Below are positions 9,101 to 17,841 of a DNA stretch of 64,000 nucleotides, piece after piece. The notes under the pieces were generated by a model. The model saw nothing but the letters and a program-made list of their open reading frames with translations, ran no database searches and had not been told where the DNA came from. The DNA is from Niastella sp. GTDB taxonomy: Bacteria > Bacteroidota > Bacteroidia > Chitinophagales > Chitinophagaceae. Location of the stretch: the NCBI GenBank assembly GCA_016710595.1, contig JADJVM010000008.1, forward strand, positions 310,001-374,000. The letters are read 5' to 3'. Position numbers and translations under genes: made by a program. The stretch's first letter is position 1. Every line of letters begins with the position of its first letter.

Positions 9101-12100
9101 ACGTACTTACCAAAACCCAGGTATTGGTACCGGGTTCATTATAATACCAGGTATATGCCGGTGTACCAGATGGGCTGATGGTTGCCGTAGTGGAGAAGTC
9201 AAGAGTTTGATTACAATCTACCCCGGCCGGTTGCGTATTGATATCAATCGTGGTACCGTTTAAGGTGTAGGGCGCTACACCCAGGGTACTGCAGTTTTCA
9301 GTATTGCTGATTACCCAATCGGTAGGATAATACGTCATATTAGGCCTGGTATGGGTAGCGCCAGGTAATACTGATTGACTAAAACCAGCAGCTTCACTGC
9401 CGGGATAATTGGGGTTTGGCACATAATCTATTGCAGTATATGTGCCTGCAATTTTTTTGAGCAGGTACACCCGGTCATTACCATTAAAACCGCTGGCCGA
9501 AGGATAACTATCACCAGGTGTAAGGGGGCAAAGACTGGAGCTGGTACCAATTCTCATAACCCTGGTGGCCCCGCTGGCAATATTACCGGTAAGATCAAAA
9601 TCATTGATAGTACTGGTACCGGTTATAATTCTTACCTGGTAATTATTGGTTAATGGAATGGAGCTTGCTGTTCCGTTAAATACTTCTATATAACTTAAGC
9701 TCCCTGATTTTGCATCATATACTTCGGAGATAAATAAATCGGTTACTGTACCACTGCCTGTTACACCACAGCTTCCGGTTTCATCAATCAATGTAAAATT
9801 GTTAGTGGTCTTTACATTACAGGGCGATCCTATCAATGTGATTTTATCTGCTGCAGGTACATCTAAAGGTACTACGGCTGTGATGGTTGTATTGTTTACA
9901 ATAGTAAATGATGCTGCATCTTTATTTCCAAATTTTACATTGCTTATACCCGTAAAGTCGGTACCGGTAATGGTTACCAATGTTCCCACAGGCCCGTTAT
10001 CGGGTGTAAAAGATGAAATAGTTGTACTGGTAACACAGGTTGGGGGTTGGCAAAAAACTTCTACATCATCTATATAAAAAACATTACCACTACTATATAA
10101 AAATCTAAACTGTGTATTTGCTGATGTACTATTGATAGTGGCAGTAAATTGGGTATATGTTGTAGTAAATGTATAAGGCGATTCAGGTACATCTGTCCAG
10201 GCTCCTGCATTAATACGGTAACTAACTTTTACAACAGATGTTGATGAATTTGCTTGTCCCCAAAAACTAACGGTGTTGGGACTCGTTAGGTTTGGTGAAA
10301 TAATGCCAGCACCAGAAGTTCCTTTCACTTGTAATGAACGGCTCCCTGAATGAATATTTACCGGATTTGTACCTCCTATTATTTGGGTTCCACTCCAAGT
10401 GCCTGATCCTAAAGTTACATTAGCAGTTGTATAACTGCCAGGTAATCCAGTTTCAAACCCTTCACTTAAACAAGGCCCGGGCAATACCGTAAGGATGGCT
10501 GAGTTTGAAATAAGATCCGGGCAGGGCGCTGCTCCTTTTATGATACACCTGAATTCATAATCAGAATATGCTTCAGCGCTAGGGCTGATGGTAAGATGAT
10601 CGGTTGTTACATTACTATACGGCGCTGCATTGGTTAGGTCTTCCCACAGAGAAGTACCTGTATTATACCATTGCCATTGATAACCGGCGCCGGTTGCTGT
10701 CACATTAAACACGGCGGTGGTTGGTGCGGTAACGGTAACATCTACCGGTTGCACCGCAATGGCCGGGGCAGCATTTATAGTTACCGGGTAAGCTGCTGTG
10801 GCAGCGCTCCAACAGGCACCATCATAACTACGTACATAATAATTACCGCTACTGCTTACGGTCAGCGATGATGTAGCCGCATTGATGTTACTGATACCAT
10901 TGGCGGCCGTTTGCCAGTACATGCCTGCGGCAGATGGTGCAATGGTAAGGATGGTACTTGTACAGGCAGGTGTAGTTCCGCTAATCGTGCCGGCTGGCGC
11001 TGCAGCCTGCACGGAAGCACAACGGTTTGCAACAATATATAAGTTGGTTCCGCTGCTGGGTATGCTAAGCCCGGTGGCAGATAATGTATAAGGGTTGCTG
11101 CCGGCAGGCGTACCCGTACCTGCAACGGTATAGGCTGTTACGTAGTTGCTTACTTCACTGGCAGCGGCAGGGCTAAATGACGCCGCCTGGTTAGCCGTAT
11201 TCCACTGATAGGTAATATTGGCCACGGCGCCTGCACCGGAGCTTAATACGCTCCACTCTAAATTCACAACCTTTGTGGCATCGAAAGGCGCATTGGTAAT
11301 AGGTGTTTTTACACCCATGGTTAAATCCCTTACCGTACCTGTATTGGTGATGATTAGCGGCGTATAATGAGCAGTGATCCCAATGGGAATTAAGGTGGCG
11401 GTATTGCCTGCCGATTCTTTTATAAACCTGCCGGTACTATTCACCACGATATAGCTTGTTGCCTTGGCATTGGTAGTGGTACCACCAGCTTTCAGGCTAA
11501 AATTATTGGTACCCAGGGTTATTTTGCCGAGTATAAAATCGGCAGTATTATTTACACTGATAGCACTCGCTAACGTAACACCGGCATTATTATTAATCGT
11601 AAAATAACCGAAATCAGTTGTGCCGGTAATGGTTTGGTTTACGGTGCCATTAAAAGTAACTAAGCGGCCTTTGTGGTCAAATGTGCCCGATACCCCCTTA
11701 GTCCAGTTTCCTTTTACCAGCAGGTCGCCACCAATTAAATTACCGAGGCTTAAGAAACCATTTAATACTACATTTCCACCCACGGTAAGCAGGCCTGCAC
11801 CGGGGTTGGGGTTGCCATAATCCATGTACAGGGCAGACCCTGCATCAATGGTAAGGTTGCCGGTAATACTTCTTGGCCCCGTATTAGTAGGATAATTTAA
11901 TAATGTATTATTGCTGAGTTGTACAGTTGCAGGATTGGCAGATGAAGTCCACTCAAGCCCATTACCATAAGTGGTATTTACATTGTACCAAAGTTTGGAA
12001 GCAGCGCCGTAATTGGGGCTGTTAATGCTAAAATACCCATTGGGGCTAATGTTCAGCGTACCATTTAAAGTAAGCCCGGTAGCATTTGCATTTTGAAAAC

Positions 12101-14675
12101 CACCATATAACAACAAGGTTCCTGTAGCCGGAATTTGCTTTGTACCATCATTCAGGTTCACATTGGTACCGGTATTTACCTGTACATTTTCAGGAATATT
12201 GCCTGTACCCGGCCAAAAGCGCTGACCGGCATTAATGCCATAAGGGCCAGAACCACTATTAAACACTAAGTAACTGCCGGTAGCGGCATAATTTATATTA
12301 TTACTGCCGTTGGCAAAGCCACCGCCATCTATTTGCAGGGTGCCATTTACCGTAGTGGTACCGTTATTGGTATAGGTAGCACGCAAAGCCAGAGAATGGC
12401 TGGTATTGATGGTAGTAGTGGTTCCGCTATTTCGGGTTACCCCGGCATTTATAGTTACGGCATGATTTATTATTACATTATCATCGGCTCCCGGCACTGC
12501 ATTTTTATCCCAGGTAGTTGCCGTATTCCAGTCAGCATTGGCAACCGAAGTAAACAGCGCCGGTGTTACATTGCCCGAAACGGTTAATGAAGCGCTGCCA
12601 CCTCCACCAGCAATGGCAATGGTTTCACCATTATAAGTACCTACTGCAAGACCGGCTTTTAAGCGGGCATACACATTGAATGCCAATGCGCCACCCGATG
12701 CAGCAGGAGTAGTTACAGAAACGGCACTCCATGACGAACCATTTAAAGAAACTTCATAATTGGTAGAAGCCGTAACGGTAACGGTACTATTGGCAGGGCT
12801 TAAATAAGATGCTGTGAGGGCATAGTTTTGAGCTGTGGAAGGCCCCGACCCGCTGGCGTAGGTAAACCCTGTAAAAGTTTGCGTGGCAGGGGTAATGGTG
12901 GGGGGTAAAGGAGAACAAAAAACATTTACATTATCTAAATAAAAACTACCCCCACTCCTTGCAGACATTACAAAACGCAGGTAATAAATTCCAAGCGGAG
13001 AAATTGTTACATTATAGTTATTCCAACTAGTAGTAATAGATCCTGTATTACTACCATCAGCAGTAAGTGTAGTAATATCTGTCCATGGTCCTGTATCTGA
13101 AGTAGAAAATTGAACTTTTACGGTATAGTTTGCCGAGCTAGATGATGCAGAACCTACAAAAGTAATAGACGAAGCACCCGGAATCGCATTTGTTGTAATG
13201 ATGTCATCATTTGTAGAATTAAAACCAATTCCATTGCCGGTGTACCCGGCTAATGAATTAGTATAAGATCCGAATCCCTTTGTCCAGTTACCATAATTAA
13301 TATCAAAATTATCAGACTGGCAGGGGCCCACACTCCAATGAGCATACAAGGTAACATTCCCTAATCCCATAGTGTAGTTAGCGCCATCGGCATAAACTAC
13401 AGCACCGGCAGCGCTTGTTGCCCAACCATCAAACACATAACCACCCAATGAATAGGCATTGCTGGTTAAAGCGGCCGTAGCGCCATAGGCAATAGTTTGA
13501 TTGCTCATGGTACCTGTAGCTGAAGCATTATTTTTATCGAAAGTTATTTGATAATTATTGGGTGTCCATTTTGCATACAATGTGATATTATTTGCAGGTA
13601 CTGTATAGCTTCCACCGGCTGCATAATTGGTTCCACTACCATCTGCTGCGGTGTTCCAGCCACCAAAAGTATAACCCGTTTTTGCCAGGGTACCAATGGT
13701 TGCCAATGTTACGCTGCTATTATAATTTCCACTTACCGATGACACAGAGGGAGAACCCGTTCCACCGTTACCATTAAAAGTAACGGTATAACTATTGACG
13801 CTCCATTGTGCATATAAAGTAATATCTGCTGCAAAGCTGTAAGACGCACCATCTGCATAAGCAGTGCCGCCACCACCTGCAACCGTATTCCAGCCGGTAA
13901 AGCTATAGCCGGTCCTGGTAAATGTATTGGCTGTTAAATTGGTAGCTGAACTTGCGTTTTGTGGCGACATAGTACCCGTTCCTCCATTGGCATTAAAGGT
14001 TACAGTATGGCCGCCTGCTAAAGTTCCCTTTATAACAAAATCATCTACTACCCATCTTTCAGCAGAAGCATTATTAAGTAGTGTAACCTTTACCTGCAGA
14101 TTACTGGAAGCCGGTAAACCTGTAATGCTAATCCTGCTATATCCATCTCCTATTGAAGTTCTATCTCCACCCGCTACAGGCTGAAAATCTACTGGTGCTG
14201 CATCTCCATCATAAGCAGTAGAAGCGGCTGTTGCAGAATATGACCAATATGCATTGCTATAACCCAAAACACGTAATGTACTATACCAGTTTGTTCCTCC
14301 ATCCGGGCTAATTTCTACTGTTACAATATCGCCGGCATCAGCGCCATTTCCGGTACTACCAATTGAAAAGGAAGCCAAAGAAAAATTTAATGAAATGCCT
14401 GTATAACCACTGGTATTTATATCGCTTGATGTTAAGGTAGCTGTTCCATTTGATTTACCATAAGAATGAGTACCTTCTGAAGCAAATGGAGAACTAGCCG
14501 GTCCATCTGCTGCTGCTGAATTTCCAGAATAATAAGTTCCACCAACTAATGTAAACAAAGTAGTGGAATTATTTAATCCATCAGATGCAATAGTTACCTG
14601 CCCAATTACATTCCCTGCAAAAAATAGCATTCCTGCTAAAATCAATAGAGAGTAAATCTTTTTTATGTTTTTCAT
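6114..14675 (-). CDS. Giant T9SS-secreted surface protein with InlB-type repeats, TIG and lamin-tail-like domains
   Basis: About 2853 residues from the ATG at 14675, which begins a good signal peptide (MKNIKKIYSLLILAGMLFFA). The frame is open to a TTG at 14699, but that adds an implausible leader. Order of parts: a lectin-like beta domain (residues ~25-215); three Listeria-Bacteroides InlB repeats (~222-448, pattern GYxFxGWNTxAxGxGTxYxxG...ITLYAxW); a second jelly-roll-like domain; a long Ser/Thr/Asn-rich beta-helical stretch (DNVIINHAVTINAGV); Ig-like domains; a TIG/IPT domain (~1549-1615); a lamin-tail-like domain (~1635-1732, LFISEVYDAKSG); another beta-helical part; the shared ~225-residue module (~2281-2505); and a T9SS type A sorting domain (MAPNPIENGIIQLQF to FIK). 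Role is inferred as adhesin or matrix protein. No catalytic motif is seen. Confidence 0.9.
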   Translation of the reverse strand: MKNIKKIYSLLILAGMLFFAGNVIGQVTIASDGLNNSTTLFTLVGGTYYSGNSAAADGPASSPFASEGTHSYGKSNGTATLTSSDINTSGYTGISLNFSLASFSIGSTGNGADAGDIVTVEISPDGGTNWYSTLRVLGYSNAYWSYSATAASTAYDGDAAPVDFQPVAGGDRTSIGDGYSRISITGLPASSNLQVKVTLLNNASAERWVVDDFVIKGTLAGGHTVTFNANGGTGTMSPQNASSATNLTANTFTRTGYSFTGWNTVAGGGGTAYADGASYSFAADITLYAQWSVNSYTVTFNGNGGTGSPSVSSVSGNYNSSVTLATIGTLAKTGYTFGGWNTAADGSGTNYAAGGSYTVPANNITLYAKWTPNNYQITFDKNNASATGTMSNQTIAYGATAALTSNAYSLGGYVFDGWATSAAGAVVYADGANYTMGLGNVTLYAHWSVGPCQSDNFDINYGNWTKGFGSYTNSLAGYTGNGIGFNSTNDDIITTNAIPGASSITFVGSASSSSANYTVKVQFSTSDTGPWTDITTLTADGSNTGSITTSWNNYNVTISPLGIYYLRFVMSARSGGSFYLDNVNVFCSPLPPTITPATQTFTGFTYASGSGPSTAQNYALTASYLSPANSTVTVTASTNYEVSLNGSSWSAVSVTTPAASGGALAFNVYARLKAGLAVGTYNGETIAIAGGGGSASLTVSGNVTPALFTSVANADWNTATTWDKNAVPGADDNVIINHAVTINAGVTRNSGTTTTINTSHSLALRATYTNNGTTTVNGTLQIDGGGFANGSNNINYAATGSYLVFNSGSGPYGINAGQRFWPGTGNIPENVQVNTGTNVNLNDGTKQIPATGTLLLYGGFQNANATGLTLNGTLNISPNGYFSINSPNYGAASKLWYNVNTTYGNGLEWTSSANPATVQLSNNTLLNYPTNTGPRSITGNLTIDAGSALYMDYGNPNPGAGLLTVGGNVVLNGFLSLGNLIGGDLLVKGNWTKGVSGTFDHKGRLVTFNGTVNQTITGTTDFGYFTINNNAGVTLASAISVNNTADFILGKITLGTNNFSLKAGGTTTNAKATSYIVVNSTGRFIKESAGNTATLIPIGITAHYTPLIITNTGTVRDLTMGVKTPITNAPFDATKVVNLEWSVLSSGAGAVANITYQWNTANQAASFSPAAASEVSNYVTAYTVAGTGTPAGSNPYTLSATGLSIPSSGTNLYIVANRCASVQAAAPAGTISGTTPACTSTILTIAPSAAGMYWQTAANGISNINAATSSLTVSSSGNYYVRSYDGACWSAATAAYPVTINAAPAIAVQPVDVTVTAPTTAVFNVTATGAGYQWQWYNTGTSLWEDLTNAAPYSNVTTDHLTISPSAEAYSDYEFRCIIKGAAPCPDLISNSAILTVLPGPCLSEGFETGLPGSYTTANVTLGSGTWSGTQIIGGTNPVNIHSGSRSLQVKGTSGAGIISPNLTSPNTVSFWGQANSSTSVVKVSYRINAGAWTDVPESPYTFTTTYTQFTATINSTSANTQFRFLYSSGNVFYIDDVEVFCQPPTCVTSTTISSFTPDNGPVGTLVTITGTDFTGISNVKFGNKDAASFTIVNNTTITAVVPLDVPAADKITLIGSPCNVKTTNNFTLIDETGSCGVTGSGTVTDLFISEVYDAKSGSLSYIEVFNGTASSIPLTNNYQVRIITGTSTINDFDLTGNIASGATRVMRIGTSSSLCPLTPGDSYPSASGFNGNDRVYLLKKIAGTYTAIDYVPNPNYPGSEAAGFSQSVLPGATHTRPNMTYYPTDWVISNTENCSTLGVAPYTLNGTTIDINTQPAGVDCNQTLDFSTTATISPSGTPAYTWYYNEPGTNTWVLVSTLPATYTVSGSGTNHITITGPTASLANYQFYVTVSQGSPGCYQPSHAAQYTYESRPIYHSKATGNWSNKATWEMSNDGITWKPACTYPIAINSSKINITAPYTVTQDIDADIDVNNLTVDASATLLTNPNAGIKILDGGAGADFVINGTFNDNNNTANSLGFGSGATWKLGANGTVLKTNSSGVAGNYGANYETGIINIPASAFWIYRYTGAGNVNTAASNMYYPNLKFESTSGPYNWSTSTTALTGAAGGTMYVKGNLDIGTSGTGAVKVSYNNINVLPLQVAGNVSIGANSELSNISWDAITDAIHGNGTGIDVKGNLTVNGTLTLTGGTAETGDLVFSGTTTQTVSGTGQYNLEDVKINNTGLGNVTINSSFGIPGTLSFDNIAAKLTLNTGDITLQSGAVRTANVGKVPSGSTINYSGSGRFIVERYILTPRKWQFLSVPNNTTQTINEAWQEGMAPGSTTQTTPAGYGTQISTKLPGSPTAIGFDFYSPGGPSMKSWNTATQAYVAPANTTSLGIANPSGYMIFVRGDRTQAGASGSSATILRTRGQLLTGNQTAINIPAGKDVSIGNPYASALDMRSTIIPAQSVQTFYIWDPRLTGNYNLGGFRAFTKVGSDWVSTPGGGAYGGHPNFIPSGQAFFIKGGATAGNLTINENSKGDDSYTATFVAEKPQLLRANLFIREGNELTLTDGVLMHYQDGFNDGIDSKDAPKLKNLSEVVSIKLANKLYAVMQKSPVIDADTIFLNIEMMKARNYSWAINTGNMDLEGRRAWLIDNYTQTKTPLLLQGDTRIDFNIANNPGSLAADRFMIVFKQKKRIQFISIQAKRNADKTATVQWQVAPGSDIRYYEVERSNEGTNFNLRGVINTNDVLQYNDATAPAGEVYYRVKGLDVEGDYVYSDKVKLDALPIKVGIDMAPNPIENGIIQLQFTNQEPGDYQMVLYAANGQQMLSKSTTINSYYQQASFATGKLAAGTYQLLITNKKGFKKTIKVFIK
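7160..7835 (-). repeat. Shared C-terminal module, copy A
   Basis: This coding segment (GRFIVERY through SGQAFFIKGG) is repeated in the other three giant T9SS genes of the window and is very close at the nucleotide level to the copy at 52165-52852. Landmarks in order: RKWQFLSVP, AWQEGMAPGS, GYGTQISTKLPG, SPGGPSMKSW, GYMIFVRGDRTQ, LRTRGQL, IGNPYASALD, FYIWDPRL. Confidence 0.8.
13330..14011 (-). repeat. Three tandem Listeria-Bacteroides (InlB B-type) repeats within the giant protein
   Basis: Three consecutive ~75-residue units start HTVTFNANGGTG, YTVTFNGNGGTG and YQITFDKNNASATG, and each ends in a GY.F.GW...Y..G...LYA.W pattern. This small beta-grasp-like fold is known from Listeria internalins and many Bacteroidota surface proteins, where it serves as a spacer or binding repeat. 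Confidence 0.75.
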
Positions 14676-15193
14676 ATATATTGGGATAATCAAATTCAAT
14701 GTTAAATGAAATGGTTATTGTTTAAGTTGTAAAATGTGTAAGAAAAATAATGGCAGCACAAAATATAGCGATGCCATTTCGCCTTTTTATAAATTCAAAT
14801 AAAACAGTAGCTGCCGGGTGGCAGCCATACAGGTAAATTTCTTTCATCGTAGCAACGAAATACTAAAAAAATTAATAAAATGCTTCGAACTGTAATTTTC
14901 GGAGGGAAAGATTAGCATACAAATATACTTAATATCTGTATGTTATCGCTGAATTGTATAAAAAATGTGCAAAAAATAGCTCATATTTCTGCAATTATTA
15001 CGGACGTTAGTTTCGTGTAATAGTTACACATTAAGAAAAATTTAACATTTGTTCTTAGTTTCATAACCGGCCATGATAAGGAAAGGTGAGCCGAAAATAC
15101 ATTACAGGATTTGTAACTTTAAGGCTGACGCCTCATCAAAAAAAAATTAATGTTTAATTTTATGCGCAACCTACCCTTATTTAAAAATTATTT
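14676..15193. other. Long divergent intergenic region
   Basis: About 500 bp with no supportable gene between the minus-strand giant protein and the plus-strand ABC importer. A perfect short hairpin GCTGCC-GGGT-GGCAGC lies at 14810-14825. A minus-strand -7-like TATATTTG (plus CAAATATA) lies at 14920-14927, and a plus-strand near match TAACTTTA lies around 15114. No tRNA-like or riboswitch core is apparent by eye. It could hold a long 5' leader for the giant protein, but nothing decides this. Confidence 0.45.
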
Positions 15194-16156
15194 ATGAAAA
15201 AATGGTTTCCTGTTATTTTGCTGGGTTTACTACTTGGTGGCTGTACTCAAAAAAAACCGGGGTTACCGGTGGTTGGTTTTGTAGATGCCTTTAAAGACAA
15301 TACGATTGAACAGGCAAAAACCGGTTTTATGGATGCTTTAAAAAAAGCAGGATTCGATGAAGCAAAAGGAACCGTAAAGATCATTTACCGGAATGCACAG
15401 GGCAATATCCCTACCCTTACCCAGGTTATTAAATACTTTATTGCCGAGCAGGTTGATTGTATCGCAACCAACCCTTCACTCTCTACCATTACGGCAGTAC
15501 AAAGCACAAAAGACATCCCTGTATTTATGATGGTATCGCCCACGCCGGCGCTTATGAAGGTGAATGATGCCAATGGCAACCCTCCCAAAAACCTGTTTGG
15601 CGTAGGTGAAAACTTAGACTATATTGATACCTCATTTTTACTGATCCCTCACTTCATAAAACCAAAATATGGCCAGTTATCAGTAGGCATGCTGTACAAC
15701 CAAAGCGAGCCACAATCGGTAGAAGCGATGGAACGCATTAAAAACCTGGCGGCGGCTAACCATATCAACTTAGTATATCAGTCAGTCAACAGTTCTGCCG
15801 ATGTGCAACTGGTTGCCGCCTCACTACTATCAAAAAATATAGATGTATTCTTTGCCAATCCTGATAATGTTGTGTTCTCTTCTTTTGAAACGATCCTGCA
15901 AAGCTGTAACCAAAAAAATATTCCCATATTTACCAGTGAAGCTGGCCTGGTAACCCGTGGCGCACTTGCCGCTTACGGCGCAGACATCTATGGCTGGGGC
16001 TACCAGGCAGGTGAACAAGCTGCCCGGTTTTTGAAAAATAAAAATACAAACGGCATGAAATGGGAAATGGTAAAAAACAGGAAAAGAGTATTTAACGCTG
16101 CTGCGGCCAAAAAATACAACATCAATTTCCCTTCAAATTTTCAAGCCATCTTATGA
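15194..16156 (+). CDS. ABC transporter substrate-binding lipoprotein (TrpX-like, COG2984 family)
   Basis: 320 residues. The N-terminus MKKWFPVILLGLLLGGCTQK is a lipoprotein signal with lipobox LLGGC, so the mature protein is a lipid-anchored periplasmic binding protein. The body follows the ABC_sub_bind pattern: VGFVDAFKDNTIEQAKTGF near the start, NAQGNIPTLTQVIKYFI, DCIATNPSLSTITAV and ADIYGWGYQAGEQAARF near the end. Its stop overlaps the permease start (ATGA at 16153), showing translational coupling. Members of this family have been linked to tryptophan or other aromatic substrates in Gram-positive bacteria. The substrate here is not determined by the sequence. Confidence 0.9.
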   Translation: MKKWFPVILLGLLLGGCTQKKPGLPVVGFVDAFKDNTIEQAKTGFMDALKKAGFDEAKGTVKIIYRNAQGNIPTLTQVIKYFIAEQVDCIATNPSLSTITAVQSTKDIPVFMMVSPTPALMKVNDANGNPPKNLFGVGENLDYIDTSFLLIPHFIKPKYGQLSVGMLYNQSEPQSVEAMERIKNLAAANHINLVYQSVNSSADVQLVAASLLSKNIDVFFANPDNVVFSSFETILQSCNQKNIPIFTSEAGLVTRGALAAYGADIYGWGYQAGEQAARFLKNKNTNGMKWEMVKNRKRVFNAAAAKKYNINFPSNFQAIL

Positions 16157-17025
16157 GCGCCTTCTATTTATCGGCGTTGCAATTAGCCTTATGCCTGGGC
16201 CCGATGGCGCTGGGTATTTATATTTCAATGAAAGTATTTAACATCCCTGATATTACAACCGACGGGAGTTATACCCTGGGCGCCGTAGTAACAGCCATCA
16301 TGCTTACCCAACAGGTGCCCACCTGGATGGTATTACCCGCATGTATGCTCGGCGGCGCTGTTGCCGGAATTTGTACCGGGCTGATCCATACAAAATTAAA
16401 AATTGATGCCCTGCTCGCCGGTATTTTAGTGATGACGGGTTTGTATTCCATCAACCTGATCTTACTTGGCCGCTCCAATATTCCGCTCATTAATATTCCC
16501 GGTATTTTTAGCTTTCATTTTTTTGCAGATGATATCATCAACCAATTGCTGGTAGCCGGTATCATTGTATTTTTTCTTTCGGCGGGGTTGCGTTTTTTAT
16601 TAAAAACCGATTTTGGAATTGCGATGCGGGCAACCGGCAATAACCCGGTAATGACGCAATCGCTGGGGATTCATAACGACCGGATAAAAATACTGGGACT
16701 GGCGCTGGCCAATGCTTTTACGGCGCTGAGCGGTTTTTTAGTAGCGCAGTACCAAAATTTCACAGATGTAAATATGGGGATTGGTATTGTGATCACCGGC
16801 CTGGGTTCGGTATTGATTGCAGATGCACTTCGGCAATGGTGGCAGGTTACCCATATTGGTTTACAAATAATTCTGGTGCTGGCAGGCAGCCTTATTTTTC
16901 AAATGGTGCTTGCTTTTACGCTGGCAATGGGCATTGACCCTAATTTCTTAAAATTAATTACGGCACTATTTGTCTTACTCATTGTGGCCATACCCCGGCT
17001 AAGCAAGGCAATCAAAAGAAAATAA
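16153..17025 (+). CDS. ABC transporter permease (TrpY-like, COG4120)
   Basis: 290 residues with about eight hydrophobic segments, in the branched-chain-type permease fold. Diagnostic stretches include IPDITTDGSYTLGAVVTA near residue 27, GLIHTKLKIDALLAGILVMT near 77, and GIAMRATGNNPVMTQSLGI near 155, the last being the cytoplasmic coupling region. It would form the inner-membrane channel together with the ATPase encoded 20 bp downstream, and it overlaps the binding-protein stop codon by 4 bp. The three genes make a complete importer with no extra component. Confidence 0.9.
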   Translation: MSAFYLSALQLALCLGPMALGIYISMKVFNIPDITTDGSYTLGAVVTAIMLTQQVPTWMVLPACMLGGAVAGICTGLIHTKLKIDALLAGILVMTGLYSINLILLGRSNIPLINIPGIFSFHFFADDIINQLLVAGIIVFFLSAGLRFLLKTDFGIAMRATGNNPVMTQSLGIHNDRIKILGLALANAFTALSGFLVAQYQNFTDVNMGIGIVITGLGSVLIADALRQWWQVTHIGLQIILVLAGSLIFQMVLAFTLAMGIDPNFLKLITALFVLLIVAIPRLSKAIKRK

Positions 17026-17045
17026 AAAAACGCTGAAGAAAAATC

Positions 17046-17795
17046 ATGATAAAACTGGATCATATAAGTAACGTGTTTAATAAAGGAATGCAAAACGAAG
17101 TGGTTGCATTAGATGATATTTCTTTACAAATACAAGATGCAGAATTTGTGGTATTGATTGGCGCCAACGGCAGTGGCAAAACAACATTGCTGAATTGTAT
17201 TGCAGGCGCTATAAAACCTTCATCCGGTAAAATTGTAATTGATGGCCATGATGTAACCGGATTACCGGAGTATAAAAGAAGTAAATGGATTGCCCGTGTT
17301 TTTCAAAACCCCAATCATGGTACGGCTCCCGAACTGAGCATCCTGGACAATTTCAGGCTGGCGGCATTACGTACAAAACATAAAGGATTAAGGATTGGTA
17401 CCCATGCAAAGTTTAAAAATGAAGTAGCAGAAAAAGTAAAAAGCCTGTGCATGGGCCTCGAAAAAAAATTATCTCAAAACATGGGGAACCTGTCGGGAGG
17501 TCAACGGCAGGCGCTTACTTTATTGATGAGTGTAATGGATGATACCCATATTTTATTATTAGATGAACCCACGGCAGCATTGGATCCTAAAAGCGCCGCA
17601 TTGATTATGAACCTGGCAGAAAAGCTAAACCGGGAAATGGGTATGATCACTTTATTGATTACACATAACATTAGAGATGCGCATCATTATGGCACCCGGC
17701 TAATACAGATGCAGGAAGGAAAAATTGTAAAAGATATTCCGAAACTAGAAAAAGCAGTATTGGCTGTAGAAGATATGTATAAATGGTTTGGTTAG
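17046..17795 (+). CDS. ABC transporter ATP-binding protein (COG1101 family)
   Basis: 249 residues, a single nucleotide-binding domain. Walker A GANGSGKT is at residues 39-46, the Q-loop at VFQNP, the signature LSGGQRQ near 149, Walker B ILLLDEPTAALD near 172, and the switch histidine in LLITHN. It powers the importer formed with the upstream lipoprotein and permease. The beta-helix lipoprotein gene starts only 46 bp after its stop and could be part of the same transcript. Confidence 0.93.
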   Translation: MIKLDHISNVFNKGMQNEVVALDDISLQIQDAEFVVLIGANGSGKTTLLNCIAGAIKPSSGKIVIDGHDVTGLPEYKRSKWIARVFQNPNHGTAPELSILDNFRLAALRTKHKGLRIGTHAKFKNEVAEKVKSLCMGLEKKLSQNMGNLSGGQRQALTLLMSVMDDTHILLLDEPTAALDPKSAALIMNLAEKLNREMGMITLLITHNIRDAHHYGTRLIQMQEGKIVKDIPKLEKAVLAVEDMYKWFG

Positions 17796-17841
17796 GTGCC
17801 GGCAAAATTTTCTACCAATTTTTTCATTAAAAAATAACCAG

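Noticed and set aside
10862..11125. 87-residue minus-strand open frame within the giant gene at 6114-14675
   Set aside because: It is an alternative frame in low-complexity Ala/Pro/Ser coding sequence, and the main frame is continuous and has clear domains.
14880..14900. tRNA-like TTCGAA sequence in the 500-bp spacer
   Set aside because: No surrounding cloverleaf arms or acceptor stem could be paired.
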